Source: Flavobacterium weaverense (lineage in GTDB: Bacteria; Bacteroidota; Bacteroidia; Flavobacteriales; Flavobacteriaceae). Taken from it: DNA of 64,000 nucleotides. The notes beneath the pieces are model-generated. The model did not search any database and was not told the origin of the DNA. It was given only the letters and a program-made list of their open reading frames with translations. Where the stretch lies: contig NZ_REFH01000010.1 in assembly GCF_003688495.1 (NCBI RefSeq), positions 310,001-374,000 of the forward strand, given 5' to 3'. Shown one piece after another: positions 63,676 to 64,000 of the stretch (positions are counted from its first letter, which is position 1; each line of letters starts with the position of its first letter). The position numbers and the translations under genes were made by a program.

Positions 63676-64000
63676 ATGATCAATTTTAATGGAACTATCG
63701 TGTCTGAGGACGCTAATTTACTGACTCAAAATCGTGCTTTTTTATATGGTGATGGAGTTTTTGAAACGGTTAAAGTATTAAATAATAAAGTACTTTTCTT
63801 GGAGGATCATTACTTTAGATTAATGTCTTCGATGAGAGTTGTTCGTATGGAAATTCCAATGAATTTTACTATGGAATATCTCGAAGAGCAAATACTTTCA
63901 ACTGTAAATGAAAATTCAATAGCGCATTCTTCTCGTGCGCGCATAACAGTATATAGAAATGATGGCGGTTATTACTTACCCAAAATTAATACCGTCTCTT
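63676..64000 (+). CDS. Class IV aminotransferase, N-terminal part (cut by window edge)
   Basis: The frame starts MINFNGTIVSEDANLLTQNR and runs off the window, about 108 residues. FLYGDGVFETVKVLNNKVLF (about residues 23-42) is the family signature of PLP-dependent class IV aminotransferases (branched-chain aminotransferase, D-amino acid aminotransferase and aminodeoxychorismate lyase). Arg55 in MSSMRVVRM and the ARITVYRNDGGYY stretch also fit. The subgroup is not clear without the catalytic lysine region, which lies outside the window. Confidence 0.88.
   Translation, partial: MINFNGTIVSEDANLLTQNRAFLYGDGVFETVKVLNNKVLFLEDHYFRLMSSMRVVRMEIPMNFTMEYLEEQILSTVNENSIAHSSRARITVYRNDGGYYLPKINTVS

Noticed and set aside
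1..64000. CRISPR array or cas genes
   Set aside because: No run of short regularly spaced repeats with unique spacers was found. The only regular repeats are the 369-bp array and the 13-base paired repeats.

Overview
The window looks like chromosome of a Flavobacterium-type bacterium (Bacteroidota, Flavobacteriia). The support is low GC, promoters with a TAnnTTTG -7 box, a SusC/SusD pair, a type IX secretion substrate paired with a PorP/SprF protein, Bacteroidota-style fused NagB, and the gene order dapB / DUF5683 / parB / parA. All calls come from reading sequence and translations; no database search was run.

Left core (1-17 kb). A partial dapB, a DUF5683 membrane protein, parB and parA lie on the minus strand. 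Then comes an exact 369-bp tandem repeat (three units), each carrying a small GIY-YIG nuclease ORF and a 3' fragment of tRNA-Pro; the array ends at the intact tRNA-Pro(UGG). It is followed by trxB, a PadR / PspC / DUF2807 envelope-stress-like operon with a second DUF2807 gene, a DUF4870 protein, a DUF4442 protein and a Cys-rich exported peptide. A minus-strand sugar operon follows: GHMP kinase, nucleotidyltransferase, MFS sugar permease and a NagB-PIG-L fusion. It is divergent from a LacI-type regulator, with a perfect 32-bp palindrome in the gap.

Middle (18-34.7 kb). An Lrp/AsnC regulator, then a plus-strand SusC / SusD / DUF3472 / GH109-like cluster. Together with the sugar operon this suggests amino-sugar (GalNAc or GlcNAc glycan) use. 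A 1963-residue SprB-like T9SS substrate and its PorP/SprF partner follow.

Right (34.7-63.1 kb). A composite genomic island sits at the 3' end of tRNA-Met(CAU). Copies of the tRNA 3' end lie at about 34780 and 37703, a decayed one at about 39644, and the intact tRNA at 63003-63076. Paired 10-bp direct repeats with an exact 13-bp period flank the ends and are probable integrase arm sites. Two left units each carry a 512-residue Fic protein and no integrase. The large right unit carries a tyrosine recombinase, a putative excisionase-like protein, MobB/MobC-type mobilization genes with a candidate oriT, a type I restriction-modification locus with extra genes (a Doc toxin with a DNA-binding partner, a coiled-coil membrane protein broken by an in-frame stop, and a tiny hsdS remnant), and a frameshifted WYL regulator. 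It also has a PrrC-like ATPase with a possible RxxxE...H nuclease triad, a 43-codon gene with its own promoter and terminator, a PD-(D/E)XK-like protein, and two HEPN-like proteins in tandem. No conjugation (tra) genes are seen, so the large unit looks mobilizable rather than self-transmissible, and the Fic units look like satellites mobilised in trans.

Right core (63.1-64 kb). A START-like protein and the start of a class IV aminotransferase resume the chromosome.
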